Shown: positions 38,218 through 47,592, counted from the first letter of the stretch. The stretch is 64,000 bases of DNA from Balneola vulgaris DSM 17893 (GCF_000375465.1 NZ_AQXH01000005.1:62001-126000); one strand, 5' to 3'. The notes: generated by a model from the letters alone, not told the origin. Program-made: numbers and translations.

Positions 38218-40332
38218 TTAGCTTATGGTCTCTGCCTTATAAAATGTTGATACCAACGATTCACATATTAACAACAAAAAGCCTGCCAACATGAACCACT
38301 GCCAAATTTCTTTGCCAAATCCACTGGATTTGATTTCCTGTTCAACATCGGTGGTAGTTAACGTGTTCGTGTCTACTATATTGATAACATCATTCTCGGC
38401 AATCAGTTCCTTAACACCGCCTTGTTCTAATTCATTAAACATAGATTCAGAATTCGGCAAGTTGAGTGCAACGGTATACACCTGTTCCTCATCCGTCACT
38501 TTCACCCATCCCGGGCTCCATTCATAACCCGGATAATGTACTCTCACCCCACCGCCTACATTGGCTAGATCTACCTTAATACGCTCTTCCTGCCATTCCA
38601 GCTCCGTATTTTCTATATCGAGATCGCCCGTCCATTGGAAGTTATTACCAAGTAAGTGCTGATTTAATCCACCCACTTCTAAGGAGGAGGCATACAACAG
38701 CGTGCGATAGAACAGAGGCGCATACAAAGGTTTAATGGACAAATTCGACCATGCAGGATCATTCCCCAAAGCCGACAAAATCAACTTCCCTTCTCCAAAC
38801 TTTTTCTCATACAGAATGATGTCCGAATTATTTAATTCTAGAAGCGGGAAACCTGCTCCATTTGCGCTGAGCTGCAGTTTGTAATAATAGTAGATATCGG
38901 GCGCTTCAAAGTTGAGTCTATCCTCATCCTCCCGAATAAAAAGGTCCTCTAAAATAGGATGATCTTCGAGCAGCACATTGGCTTTCGCAATGGATTTAAA
39001 GGAAGCATACTCCCCCACTACTCCACCAATTCGGCCCGCATTAAACAGCGCCAAAAAGTCATTATAGTTTTGAATATCTGCCTGTTGGCTAGGCAAAAAG
39101 ATCAGCCCCTTCCCAGCTTGCACGAAACTCTGCAAACCTGAGAATAGAAATTCAGGGATATCAGGAAGGCCTTCCAACAAAATGGCGTCGAAGTCGGCTA
39201 AATTCACCTGATTAATATTATTTATCGCAACCCGTTCATAGTTAATTTGAGTCCCATCATCGCTTTGGGCATCTAATATGGCTTGGGTGTAGGAAATCTG
39301 AGCACCGCTGCTGTTATCTTCGGTAACCCACAATACATTCCGCTCTTCAGGAACTTGGATACTGAAATACTTTCTATTATCAGCTACGAACTCATCCCCT
39401 TCAATTTCTACGAACCCCGTAATATCGCCTTGGGTGTTTGGGGTGATTTCGAAGCTAAAGGTCTGCGTTTCGCCCGGCTGAATTTCTAAAGCATATTGGC
39501 CCACCGTTTCCCCTTCCACCGTGAGGGTTAAAAACTGATTGGCGGCTAGCACCTCCCCGGCATTCTGCACCTTCGTTACGAGCTGAAAGGGAATGCCTTG
39601 CCCCACCAATGAAGTAGGAGTGGAAATTTCAGATACGAAAGTATTCTGTGTTTGCACCTCTTCCACTTGGATCACCGAAAGGGAATATCGGTCTTTCTCT
39701 TCGTGTTCAGAGTCTGCGATACTTTCTAATAGGGCCCGATCGCCATCGGTAAAAACAAATATTTTTTTGTTTTGAAAAGGAGCGGCCGACAGCACCTCGA
39801 ACAACTCATTGATTCTATTCTCGAAGAATCCCCCTTTATTCTGCACCTCAATCTTAGCCACTCTGGCCTCGAGTTGCCCTGCACTTATCACCGTTGAATT
39901 CAATGCTTCCCCATGGGTGACTTGAATTAGAAATCGATCTTCTTCCTTTGCCGATGAGCTAATCGTTTCGATATACTCCGATACTTGATTTATTAGAGGG
40001 CCTTTTGCTCCAATGCGCGACATACTGATGCTGTTGTCTACCAGAATGCCGTATACGGTAGGTTCATTCGCTGAACTCGCCAATCCAAAGGAAGGCGGTA
40101 AAAAAGGACGAGCAAGGACCATGGCCAAGCAAGTAATGGCTAAAAAGCGAAGGGCTAGCAACAACCACCGTTTCAGTTTTATCTTCTGAATCGTTGTTTG
40201 CTTTAATTCATTAAAGAAGGCAATGGTTGAGAACTTTACCCGTTTGGGTTTTCGTAGGTTCAACAGATGAATAACAAGTGGTAAACCAACCGCTAGTAAG
40301 GCCAATAAAAAAATGGGGTTTAAAAAACTCAT
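38218..40332 (-). CDS. BatA-type membrane protein with von Willebrand A domain
   Basis: 704 residues. The N-terminal BatA domain (SFLNPIFLLALLAVGLPLVIHLLN, then RKPKRVKFSTIAFF) contains two membrane segments. A VWA domain follows with the metal-ion site DNSIS (D99, S101, S103). The remainder holds a beta-sandwich region, a glutamine-amidotransferase-like segment (FDAILLEGLPDIPEF) and a final membrane helix near the C-terminus. The family is often found with MoxR ATPases in Bacteroidota; none is next to it here. It is the first gene of the six-gene operon that ends with aroA. Confidence 0.87.
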   Translation of the reverse strand: MSFLNPIFLLALLAVGLPLVIHLLNLRKPKRVKFSTIAFFNELKQTTIQKIKLKRWLLLALRFLAITCLAMVLARPFLPPSFGLASSANEPTVYGILVDNSISMSRIGAKGPLINQVSEYIETISSSAKEEDRFLIQVTHGEALNSTVISAGQLEARVAKIEVQNKGGFFENRINELFEVLSAAPFQNKKIFVFTDGDRALLESIADSEHEEKDRYSLSVIQVEEVQTQNTFVSEISTPTSLVGQGIPFQLVTKVQNAGEVLAANQFLTLTVEGETVGQYALEIQPGETQTFSFEITPNTQGDITGFVEIEGDEFVADNRKYFSIQVPEERNVLWVTEDNSSGAQISYTQAILDAQSDDGTQINYERVAINNINQVNLADFDAILLEGLPDIPEFLFSGLQSFVQAGKGLIFLPSQQADIQNYNDFLALFNAGRIGGVVGEYASFKSIAKANVLLEDHPILEDLFIREDEDRLNFEAPDIYYYYKLQLSANGAGFPLLELNNSDIILYEKKFGEGKLILSALGNDPAWSNLSIKPLYAPLFYRTLLYASSLEVGGLNQHLLGNNFQWTGDLDIENTELEWQEERIKVDLANVGGGVRVHYPGYEWSPGWVKVTDEEQVYTVALNLPNSESMFNELEQGGVKELIAENDVINIVDTNTLTTTDVEQEIKSSGFGKEIWQWFMLAGFLLLICESLVSTFYKAETIS

Positions 40333-40443
40333 TTAGCGCAAAAAAATGTTACTTTTAAAAGAATTGGGTTGGGAACTTTTTGTTATAAAGCGAATTAGCC
40401 AATACAATCTTAATATTCAAAAAAAGGCGGTTTAAATCCATTT

Positions 40444-43077
40444 ATGCAAGGTGCGTATAAGCTATTAATTACATCATTTATCGTCATTCTATTTAATGCC
40501 TGTTCTGGCGTAGGTAATCAACCTTGGACAGCCTTGGTACCCGATGAAGCCAGTTTTCTGATCGTACCGCAATCTGACGTAACCCCATTTTCTCTTCCCC
40601 AAACAGAATATGCTTCGCTGCTAGAGGATATTACTGAGAGTTCGATTCAGCAGATATCCGCCTTCGACGGCGACCTCCTTCGCACTATTTCTCTTAAAGG
40701 AGTGGCAATCCACCCGTCCACTTCTATGACCACCGACCTCATTTGGATTACCGAATCCAAGCAACCCATCGAAGAATGGGTAAGCCAGTACTACCAACCC
40801 CTGGCTCAAAACTACTATACCTTCAATGAGGTGATGGTTCACAAAATTTCTAAAGCCAACAATTTATACTTCATAGCGCAAGTAAACGATTGGTTGGTCA
40901 TTTCCACTAGCAGTTGGGCCTTAGAATCGGCCTTACGGTCTTACTTAGGCTTAGCGCCTTCCATGCAGATGCCCACTGAACCGGCACCCGGTCAACTCAT
41001 TATGAACACCCCTCGTCTTGATGGCTGGGTGGAGCAGTTTACCAATGTCACCTTTCGTCCATCGGTATACAAAGCATTTTCGGGCACGAATCCCGCAACG
41101 CTGTTCTTTAGCAACAATGCGGATTCCACCGAAGCCAAGTTCACCCTTGAAGGCAAAATCACTCTTTCTGAAGAAACTCGATCTCCTCTAGTAGAATCCG
41201 TGGCCTATAAAAACTCGGCCCTTTCCTTAGATCGTTATATTGCCAGTAATGCCGCGGCTTTTGCCCTTTTGCGCAAAGCCCCGAACATGACCCCTCAAGA
41301 ACCTGAGGACCGCGTAACTCGCCTCGATTCCCTACTCCTGAACAACTCCACCGAATTTACCGGAATCGCCAACACCTTAGGCGACGAATTCGGTTTTGAA
41401 GCCTTTCCAGAATCAGGACTGCTATCAAGTGGTGAGTTTTTATTCATGCGGAAGTTGACCAAGAAAGGCGAACTTAGAGCTCGACTGTATGACTTAGCCA
41501 CCGAAGGCTACATTGACCGCCAAGGCGACTCTTACTATGCTAGCAGTTCGGTTCTTGCCTCCCTGATTGGATCGGAATTATGCACCTTCAAAGAATTTTA
41601 TATCTCCTTTTCCGGCGATGTGATGGTGATCTCGAAGCGCCGTGGGCTATCGGAAAGTGTGGAAGCCGATCGTGCAAGGCGCCGCGTGATGTACTACAAT
41701 TCATCCTATACCGAACTACGCAAAGACCTCCCCACCGATGTAAGTGGTTTTGTGTGGGCCAAGACGTCTGAGTTTGAGCAATTCATAAAACCTTTCTTAC
41801 TGAAAGATAACGCCGCACTAGGACTGTTGAACCGCTTTGATGTGATACACCTTACCATGCGTAAGCTCAACGACTCCTCCATCGATTTTTCCTTGAAAAC
41901 CACTACCGAAGAAGGCTTCACCCAGCCCTACCAAGAACTGTGGGTAAGTCCACTTAACAATGGTGAGTTAACTGGTACTCCTATTCTTGGGGATATTGTT
42001 GGAAGCGCCACCAAAGAAATTATTTATGCCACCACTCAAGGTGAAATTTACGCCGTAGCAGGCGATGGCACCATCGTACTTGAAGCAAGCACCGATGGTA
42101 GCATTCCGGTTGGCAGCCCGGTACTCTACGACTGGTATGGCAACAACCAACCGATTGTGATGTTAGGTGCCGGCACCAAGATTTTTGCTTGGAACCAAAA
42201 CGGTTCCTTACTGCCTAAGTTCCCAATTGAAATCGGGCAGCGCATTAGTGCCCCAATAGTAGTTACCGATGTACGCCGAAATGGAATTCCTGAAATTATT
42301 GTAGCTACCGAAGACCGCCAAGTGCATGTAATTGATGGCCGAGGCGAAAATGTAACGGGTTGGCCGCAAGTAGTGAATGCCGTTATCACTTCCGCTCCTA
42401 CCTTTGAAAGAGTAGATGACGTATGGTCGATTTGGGCTTTCTCGCAAAACATTGTGCATAGTTGGTTACGAAGTGGAGCTACTCGCCCGGGCTACCCACA
42501 GTTTATTAACGCGGGCTTTAGCGGTTCCCCTGTAGTATTTAACAACAATGTATGGGGTGCGGGCATCGACGGACATCTTTACAGCGTTGGGAAAAACCCA
42601 AGCATCTCCGACTCCTTAGGTACATTCGTGCGAATGGATTCGGTATCGGTGAAGTCGATGTATGTAGCCAATAATGCATTGCATTCGGTAGGCGTGCATG
42701 AAAACGTACTGCTTCGTGACAGCACTGGTTTTTACCGCAACGACTTAGTGAGCACCATTAGCCAAAATGGATCGGTATTTATGTACAGTCCCGATGGCTC
42801 GCTAAAGCTAACCAAGACCTTAGGCCAACCTGCTTCCAAAACCCTACATCCTTCCATCATCGACATCGACCAAGATGGGAATGATGATGTGATCGCCTTG
42901 GCTGAGTTTGGTCGTTTATTCGCTTGGGAAGTACTTACCGGCGAACGCATCTACGACCTTCCAACGTCAGGGATGAAGTTCCCCTTGATTACCGACTTAA
43001 ACGGTGATGGAGAGATGGAGCTGATTGCACAAACACGCGAAGGCCTTCGTTGCTGGACCATCATTAAGCAAGAGTAG
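40444..43077 (+). CDS. Large lipoprotein with DUF3352-like N-terminus and VCBS/FG-GAP-like C-terminal repeats
   Basis: 877 residues. The N-terminus is a lipoprotein signal (LFNAC, lipid attachment C20). Residues about 30-470 resemble the DUF3352 type, in which a low-conservation alpha/beta module is repeated. Residues about 490-870 form a beta-propeller-like repeat region with PDGSLKLTK, TQGEIYAVAGDG, RRNGIPEIIVATEDRQVHV and the acidic loops DIDQDGNDD and DLNGDGEME, which look like calcium-binding FG-GAP units. The function is unknown, probably cell-surface or periplasmic. It diverges from the BatA operon over a 111-bp gap and is visibly richer in GC than the accessory island that follows. 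Confidence 0.8.
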   Translation: MQGAYKLLITSFIVILFNACSGVGNQPWTALVPDEASFLIVPQSDVTPFSLPQTEYASLLEDITESSIQQISAFDGDLLRTISLKGVAIHPSTSMTTDLIWITESKQPIEEWVSQYYQPLAQNYYTFNEVMVHKISKANNLYFIAQVNDWLVISTSSWALESALRSYLGLAPSMQMPTEPAPGQLIMNTPRLDGWVEQFTNVTFRPSVYKAFSGTNPATLFFSNNADSTEAKFTLEGKITLSEETRSPLVESVAYKNSALSLDRYIASNAAAFALLRKAPNMTPQEPEDRVTRLDSLLLNNSTEFTGIANTLGDEFGFEAFPESGLLSSGEFLFMRKLTKKGELRARLYDLATEGYIDRQGDSYYASSSVLASLIGSELCTFKEFYISFSGDVMVISKRRGLSESVEADRARRRVMYYNSSYTELRKDLPTDVSGFVWAKTSEFEQFIKPFLLKDNAALGLLNRFDVIHLTMRKLNDSSIDFSLKTTTEEGFTQPYQELWVSPLNNGELTGTPILGDIVGSATKEIIYATTQGEIYAVAGDGTIVLEASTDGSIPVGSPVLYDWYGNNQPIVMLGAGTKIFAWNQNGSLLPKFPIEIGQRISAPIVVTDVRRNGIPEIIVATEDRQVHVIDGRGENVTGWPQVVNAVITSAPTFERVDDVWSIWAFSQNIVHSWLRSGATRPGYPQFINAGFSGSPVVFNNNVWGAGIDGHLYSVGKNPSISDSLGTFVRMDSVSVKSMYVANNALHSVGVHENVLLRDSTGFYRNDLVSTISQNGSVFMYSPDGSLKLTKTLGQPASKTLHPSIIDIDQDGNDDVIALAEFGRLFAWEVLTGERIYDLPTSGMKFPLITDLNGDGEMELIAQTREGLRCWTIIKQE

Positions 43078-43356
43078 GATATACCACTTTTCTTTACCTC
43101 CCTGTTAAGTATTGATTTAAAGGGATAAATCATTACATTAGCCAAATCGGTGAGGGGAAAACTGCACCTTGGAAGTGAGGGAAAGCTTTCTGTTTTGGTG
43201 TGGGGATGATGGGATTGTGGTCTATTTGTGCAAACCCCAAATACTTACCTTGTAGATGATATACTGCTAAAAAACTTGAACCAAAAATCATTTCAGATAA
43301 GTAATTCAATAATTAATATGATTGATTACATATTTATAGAAAACTAATCTCTATCC

Positions 43357-44562
43357 ATGGCTTCTGAGAATTTATACTCTGCTGCTGAACAAGCACTTGG
43401 TTATATATATCAAATTCGATTCGCTTTGCTACAGACATTCAACTTAAATGAGAGTACAGTCTGTTTCATTGAAAAAGATGATGATATTGATTTTAGTGAT
43501 CCTGAAGAAGGAAAAATTTTAGCCTCTCTTAAACATAAGGCAGTAGGAGATTCACTATCAGATCTATCGCCTGACTTCTGGAAATCCGTGAGGATCTGGT
43601 TGAATTATTATCAAAATGAAAAAAGTGCCTTCTCACAAAATGACCTGTCTTTTTTTCTATTTACAACCGGCAAAATTCCTGAAGGGGCAGTTCTTAAAAT
43701 GTTTCTCCCAAATTCAGAACGAAGGTCTGATTATGCTAATGAAATGAAAACCGTTCTGGAAAGATCTGAATCCAAAACTTTAAAAAGTATCTATAAACTA
43801 ATAGACAATATACCAGAGGATAATCTTAATCATTTCTTTAGTTGCATAACAATTTTTGATTCACAAGAACGCATACAGGATATACCTAAAAAAATAATAA
43901 ACCAGAGATTAAGAACAGTTAGACCAAATTTTAGAGAAAAGGTATATGAGAACCTTGAAGGATGGTGGCTTAATGAATGTATAAATTTATTAACAGGAAA
44001 TAGAAACGAACCAATAAGTGTTGAGGAAGTCTCTGGGAAACTATCATTGATAGCAGAAAATTACCATTTTGAGAATCTCCCAATTGAATTTGAATTTGCA
44101 GAGCCTGAGGAAGAAATATCACCGGATGCAGATGACAGACTTTTTGTAAAACAGTTGCGAATTATTGGTCTTAAGTCTGATAGAATTACTAGAGCTATTT
44201 TAGATTACTACCGTGCTTTCCAACAACGAAATTCTTGGATACGTAATTTTGCAGAATTAAATGGAGAATTAGAGGCATATGATGACAGGCTTATAGATGA
44301 ATGGAGTCGACTTAAAGAAATAGTTTTTGAAGAATTAGAAGAGAATACACCTGAAAAAGTAATCCAAGCAACCGCTAGAAAATTAATAAATCAAATATCT
44401 ACTAGTGATCACGAAAACTTTAGAATTCGCCCAAAGGTTTCAAAGACATTTGTCCATATGGGCAGTTATCACATTTTGGCAAATGAAAGCTCTCCCAGAG
44501 TATTTTGGCACCCTCACTTTAAGGAAAGATTAAAAGAAATATTGGATGAGGTTGAAAAATGA
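43357..44562 (+). CDS. ABC-3C system effector protein: Cap4/DUF4297-like nuclease N-terminus with C-terminal ABC-3C domain
   Basis: 401 residues, no signal peptide or membrane segment. The N-terminus (GYIYQIRFALLQ at 15-26, then IEKDDDIDF with E39 and D41-D43, and SLKHKAVGDSLSD with K59 and K61, then DFWKSVRIWL) follows the pattern of Cap4/DUF4297-like dsDNA endonucleases, a PD-(D/E)xK-type fold. The C-terminal part, rich in helices and ending HILANESSPRVFWHPHF, is like the C-terminal domains of ABC-three-component systems; the exact subtype is not determined. It overlaps the MC gene by 4 bp (ATGA), so the three genes form one unit. Codon use is AT-rich. Nuclease activity and ABC-3C membership are inferred from motifs. 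Confidence 0.78.
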   Translation: MASENLYSAAEQALGYIYQIRFALLQTFNLNESTVCFIEKDDDIDFSDPEEGKILASLKHKAVGDSLSDLSPDFWKSVRIWLNYYQNEKSAFSQNDLSFFLFTTGKIPEGAVLKMFLPNSERRSDYANEMKTVLERSESKTLKSIYKLIDNIPEDNLNHFFSCITIFDSQERIQDIPKKIINQRLRTVRPNFREKVYENLEGWWLNECINLLTGNRNEPISVEEVSGKLSLIAENYHFENLPIEFEFAEPEEEISPDADDRLFVKQLRIIGLKSDRITRAILDYYRAFQQRNSWIRNFAELNGELEAYDDRLIDEWSRLKEIVFEELEENTPEKVIQATARKLINQISTSDHENFRIRPKVSKTFVHMGSYHILANESSPRVFWHPHFKERLKEILDEVEK

Positions 44563-45047
44563 AAGATTGGGATGTTAGGCCTCCAGAAATACGGACTTTA
44601 TTTAACCCTGCATTTTGCGGATTAGTATTAGCAAGAGGGATCAAAGGGTATTACCAAGAAACAAGTGAATCAATGCCCTACTCTCTGTCACTTTTAATAT
44701 TACCTCTTTGCTTGCATAAACGAACAAGGGATCAAGTTCTCGATAATAATCGATCATACTTTACAAAAATATTAGAAGCATATCCTGAAATCAGAGTAAA
44801 CTTTGCACAAAGAACACGGGGTCTTTTACCTTACTCAATGGAAGCCTTGGCCTTCCTAATGAAATGTAATTCAATAGAAGTCGACGATAATGGTTCTATT
44901 TTTCTAAATGAAGATGGGATTATGAAAACAATAAAGGGGAGCCAAGATACACAGGACTGTCAAAAGGCAGCTAAACTAATTGGGAAAAAATTTGGCAAAA
45001 TTAATGATAAAGTAACTATCTATACTTCTTTAGGGGTCAAACCATGA
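44559..45047 (+). CDS. ABC-3C system middle component (MC3-like)
   Basis: 162 residues, soluble. The opening RPPEIRTLFNPAFCGLVLARG and the LPLCLHKRTRDQVL segment match the pattern I remember for the three-component ABC system middle component (MC3). The protein is thought to bridge ATPase and effector. It overlaps both neighbours by 4 bp (ATGA), which is characteristic of a translationally coupled complex. Confidence 0.78.
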   Translation: MKDWDVRPPEIRTLFNPAFCGLVLARGIKGYYQETSESMPYSLSLLILPLCLHKRTRDQVLDNNRSYFTKILEAYPEIRVNFAQRTRGLLPYSMEALAFLMKCNSIEVDDNGSIFLNEDGIMKTIKGSQDTQDCQKAAKLIGKKFGKINDKVTIYTSLGVKP

Positions 45048-46990
45048 ATATAAAAGAAATAATTTTATACAGTCATTCAGGTGAAATCAGACGAATAAAG
45101 TTTCAAGTGAATGGTCTAAATATAATCACAGGTCGATCATCTACTGGAAAGTCCGCATTGTCTGAGATTGTTGAATATTGCATGGGTAGAAGTACATTTA
45201 ATATTCCAGAGGGACCAATTAGGGATAAAGTATCTTGGTATGCAGTATTATTTCAATTCCAAAACGAACAAATATTAATTGCTAAGCCGACTCCTGCTGC
45301 TACTGCTTCTAGTTGCTCAAAGGCCATGGTTAGACGGGGTAATGATATTGAACCCCCGTCATTCGAAACGTTAGAACAAAATTCTGATGATGAAACAGTT
45401 GTATCACTACTTTCAAATAAATTAGGAATCCCATCTTATCAAACCGAGGTATCTAGTTCTCATAGCCGTGATTCTTATAAACCCAATATTAAACATACTC
45501 CGTTTTATCTATTTCAGAAACAAAATTTGATAGCAAATAAGGATCAACTTTTTTATCGGCAAAATGAAAGCTATATACCACAATCAATTAAAGATACTCT
45601 ACCAATTCTTTTGGGGGTTTCACCAAAAGGTAAATTAGAATTAGAGAGCAAACTGAGATCACTGAGAAGAGAATTAAAAATTGCCGAAAAAAGACTCGAA
45701 GAAAAAGAACAATTTGATACTCAAATTGATGTAAGAATTAACGGATTGCTATCTGAAGCAAAGCAAGTTGGAATATTGTCTAATACCTATCAGCCAGAAG
45801 ATGCAAATCATGCAATTAGTACTTTGGAAAATTTAATGGATTGGAAACCAACACCAATTCCTGAAAGTAATGCTCAAGATATCATAATTCTTGAAAATGA
45901 ATTAAGAGAATTGCGAAAAGAGAAGAGCGAATTGAATGAAACCCTAAGAACTACTCAATCTTTTTTAGAAAAAACAGCTGGCTTTACAACTGAGGCCGAA
46001 GAACAGTACAGCAGACTTCAATCTATCAATGCCCTTCCATATAATAATGAAGGGGAGTGGCAATGGCCATTTGCACCGGAAAATTTAAATTTAGAATCTA
46101 CAATTGCTGATGCACTATTAAATGAGTTAGCCTCATTAGAGGAAGAACTAAAAACTGTTGCGGGTGAAAAGCCCAACTTAGATGAATATATAGTTGGCTT
46201 AGAGGAAAAACTTCAAGAACTAAATCAAAATGTAAGAAGTAAAGAAGAAGAATTAGCTTCAGCGATTTCAGCAAATGAAACAATTGCTCAAATGGACAAT
46301 CTAAATGCTGCTGCTGCAAAAACAATAGGTAGAATTAGTTTATTCCTGGAGAATTACAATCCTATTGATGATAAATCTGACTTAATTAGAAATATTGAAA
46401 TTATTCAACAAAAGATTGATGCAATAGAATCTGAAATTGGAACTGATAATTCCGAAGATAGATTAACCTCTATTTTAAGTATTATTTCATCACGACTTGA
46501 TAATTATGTGAAAGACTTAGATGCAGAGTTTTCCGAACATACATTTAGATTTGATTTCAAAAATTTGACTATTGTAGTTGACAGACCAGATCGTCCAGTA
46601 CCAATGCAAAAAACAGGTGGTGCTTCCAATCACCTTGCATATCATATAGGCGCATTGCTAGCAATCCATCATTTTTCTTCAAAGAACAACAGGCCTATAC
46701 CCTCCTTCTTGTTTTTAGATCAACCAACTCAGGTTTATTTTCCTTCAGAGCAAGTTTACAACAGTGCATCAGGCTCGATTGAAGAAACAGAACGTGATTC
46801 AGACATCAATAGAGTACGTAGGTTATTTGAGATCTTATATAGTTTTGTAACAAATGAATGTCCAAGTTTCCAAATTATCATAACAGAACATGCAAATCTT
46901 CGTGATGAATGGTTCCAAAATTCTATAGTAGAAGAGCCCTGGACTAAACCTCCAGCTTTAGTACCAGATGAATGGGAAAGCATGCAATAG
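45044..46990 (+). CDS. ABC-3C system SMC-like ATPase (DUF3732 type)
   Basis: 648 residues. Walker A is GRSSTGKS (30-37); the C-terminal half has an atypical signature TGGASNHLAYHIG followed by Walker B FLFLDQP (D559) and an ITEHAN segment at the usual position of the H-loop. Between them lie two coiled-coil stretches (about 200-250 and 280-480), so the layout is that of a Rad50/SMC-type ABC ATPase. The DUF3732 family is the ATPase of ABC-three-component conflict systems, where it is thought to sense foreign nucleic acid. It ends 2 bp before an attC-like site (46993). Confidence 0.85.
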   Translation: MNIKEIILYSHSGEIRRIKFQVNGLNIITGRSSTGKSALSEIVEYCMGRSTFNIPEGPIRDKVSWYAVLFQFQNEQILIAKPTPAATASSCSKAMVRRGNDIEPPSFETLEQNSDDETVVSLLSNKLGIPSYQTEVSSSHSRDSYKPNIKHTPFYLFQKQNLIANKDQLFYRQNESYIPQSIKDTLPILLGVSPKGKLELESKLRSLRRELKIAEKRLEEKEQFDTQIDVRINGLLSEAKQVGILSNTYQPEDANHAISTLENLMDWKPTPIPESNAQDIIILENELRELRKEKSELNETLRTTQSFLEKTAGFTTEAEEQYSRLQSINALPYNNEGEWQWPFAPENLNLESTIADALLNELASLEEELKTVAGEKPNLDEYIVGLEEKLQELNQNVRSKEEELASAISANETIAQMDNLNAAAAKTIGRISLFLENYNPIDDKSDLIRNIEIIQQKIDAIESEIGTDNSEDRLTSILSIISSRLDNYVKDLDAEFSEHTFRFDFKNLTIVVDRPDRPVPMQKTGGASNHLAYHIGALLAIHHFSSKNNRPIPSFLFLDQPTQVYFPSEQVYNSASGSIEETERDSDINRVRRLFEILYSFVTNECPSFQIIITEHANLRDEWFQNSIVEEPWTKPPALVPDEWESMQ

Positions 46991-46992
46991 CT

Positions 46993-47082
46993 CTATAACA
47001 AGCAAATTAAGCGGTTGCGGTTGCGTTTAGTTGCTTACATTCAATGACTTAGCTACGCCGCTTATTTACCAAACCGTTACGC
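46993..47082 (+). repeat. attC-like site A (after the ABC-3C ATPase)
   Basis: 90 bp. Left end CTATAAC (46993-46999), right end GTTACGC (47076-47082). TTAAGCGG near the left pairs with CCGCTTAT near the right, continuing the folded attC stem. It starts 2 bp behind the ATPase stop codon. Confidence 0.65.
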
Positions 47083-47188
47083 ACATAATGCTGTAATGAC
47101 GTTGTATTGTCATATAGATTTCGTATCAAATCTAGTGATTTATCATGATATTCTTTTAAAATTTAATACCGGAAAAATCATAGAGATC

Positions 47189-47527
47189 ATGAAACTGGAT
47201 AATGCAAAACTAAAACAGCTTAGACAATCAAATGCCTGGAGTCAGTCCCATCTTGCTGAAGCAAGTGGAATTAGTTTGAGAACCATTCAACGAATTGAAA
47301 AAACGGGCGTTGTATCACCAGAATCAGCTAATTGTATTTGTGCTGCTTTTGATATTCAATTTGATGAGCTTTCCATGGATGATAATTATCAAACGTCAGA
47401 GTCCCCTCTTATAGATTTATTAAAGTTTAAAGTCACCCATATGGACAAAAAAGCAGCTATTATATCGTTTATCGTTGCATTTATTATAGCCTACACTATA
47501 GCGACTTCTATTGGCGGCACGATATAA
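47189..47527 (+). CDS. XRE-family HTH protein with C-terminal membrane helix
   Basis: 112 residues. Residues 1-65 are a Cro/CI-type helix-turn-helix (LKQLRQSNAWSQSHLAEASGIS then RTIQRIEK). A C-terminal hydrophobic segment (about 90-108, IISFIVAFIIAYTIATSIG) predicts a membrane-tethered DNA-binding protein. The frame is open from 47096, 13 bp behind site A, but the ATG at 47189 begins directly at the HTH and is preferred. Cassette gene, promoter unknown. Membrane-anchored HTH proteins of this form are usually of unknown function. Confidence 0.75.
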   Translation: MKLDNAKLKQLRQSNAWSQSHLAEASGISLRTIQRIEKTGVVSPESANCICAAFDIQFDELSMDDNYQTSESPLIDLLKFKVTHMDKKAAIISFIVAFIIAYTIATSIGGTI

Positions 47528-47529
47528 GG

Positions 47530-47592
47530 TTATAACATCTTTGAAAAAGACATTGTCAAGGGCACGTAGTTTTTCAACCCTAGATGTTAAGT
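47530..47592 (+). repeat. Short attC-like site B0 (after the HTH-TM gene)
   Basis: 63 bp. Left end TTATAAC (47530-47536), right end GTTAAGT (47586-47592, matching GTTRRRY). Inner stems AACATCT/AGATGTT and TTGAAAAA/TTTTTCAA fold as an attC with a small bulge. It begins 2 bp behind the HTH gene's stop codon. Confidence 0.5.

Noticed and set aside
43078-43356. Integron attI or attC upstream of the ABC-3C operon
   Set aside because: GTTAAGT occurs at 43104-43110, but no matching left end or folding stem is seen around it; it is probably chance.
43357-46990. Reading the operon as Gabija, Septu or an OLD-family system
   Set aside because: There is no TOPRIM or UvrD-like helicase, and no HNH protein; the three-gene layout, DUF3732-like ATPase and MC3-like protein fit ABC-3C better.
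47096-47188. N-terminal extension of the HTH-TM gene
   Set aside because: It is close to attC site A as cassette starts often are, but these 31 residues do not fit the HTH family, and the internal ATG at 47189 starts it cleanly. The longer form is not excluded.
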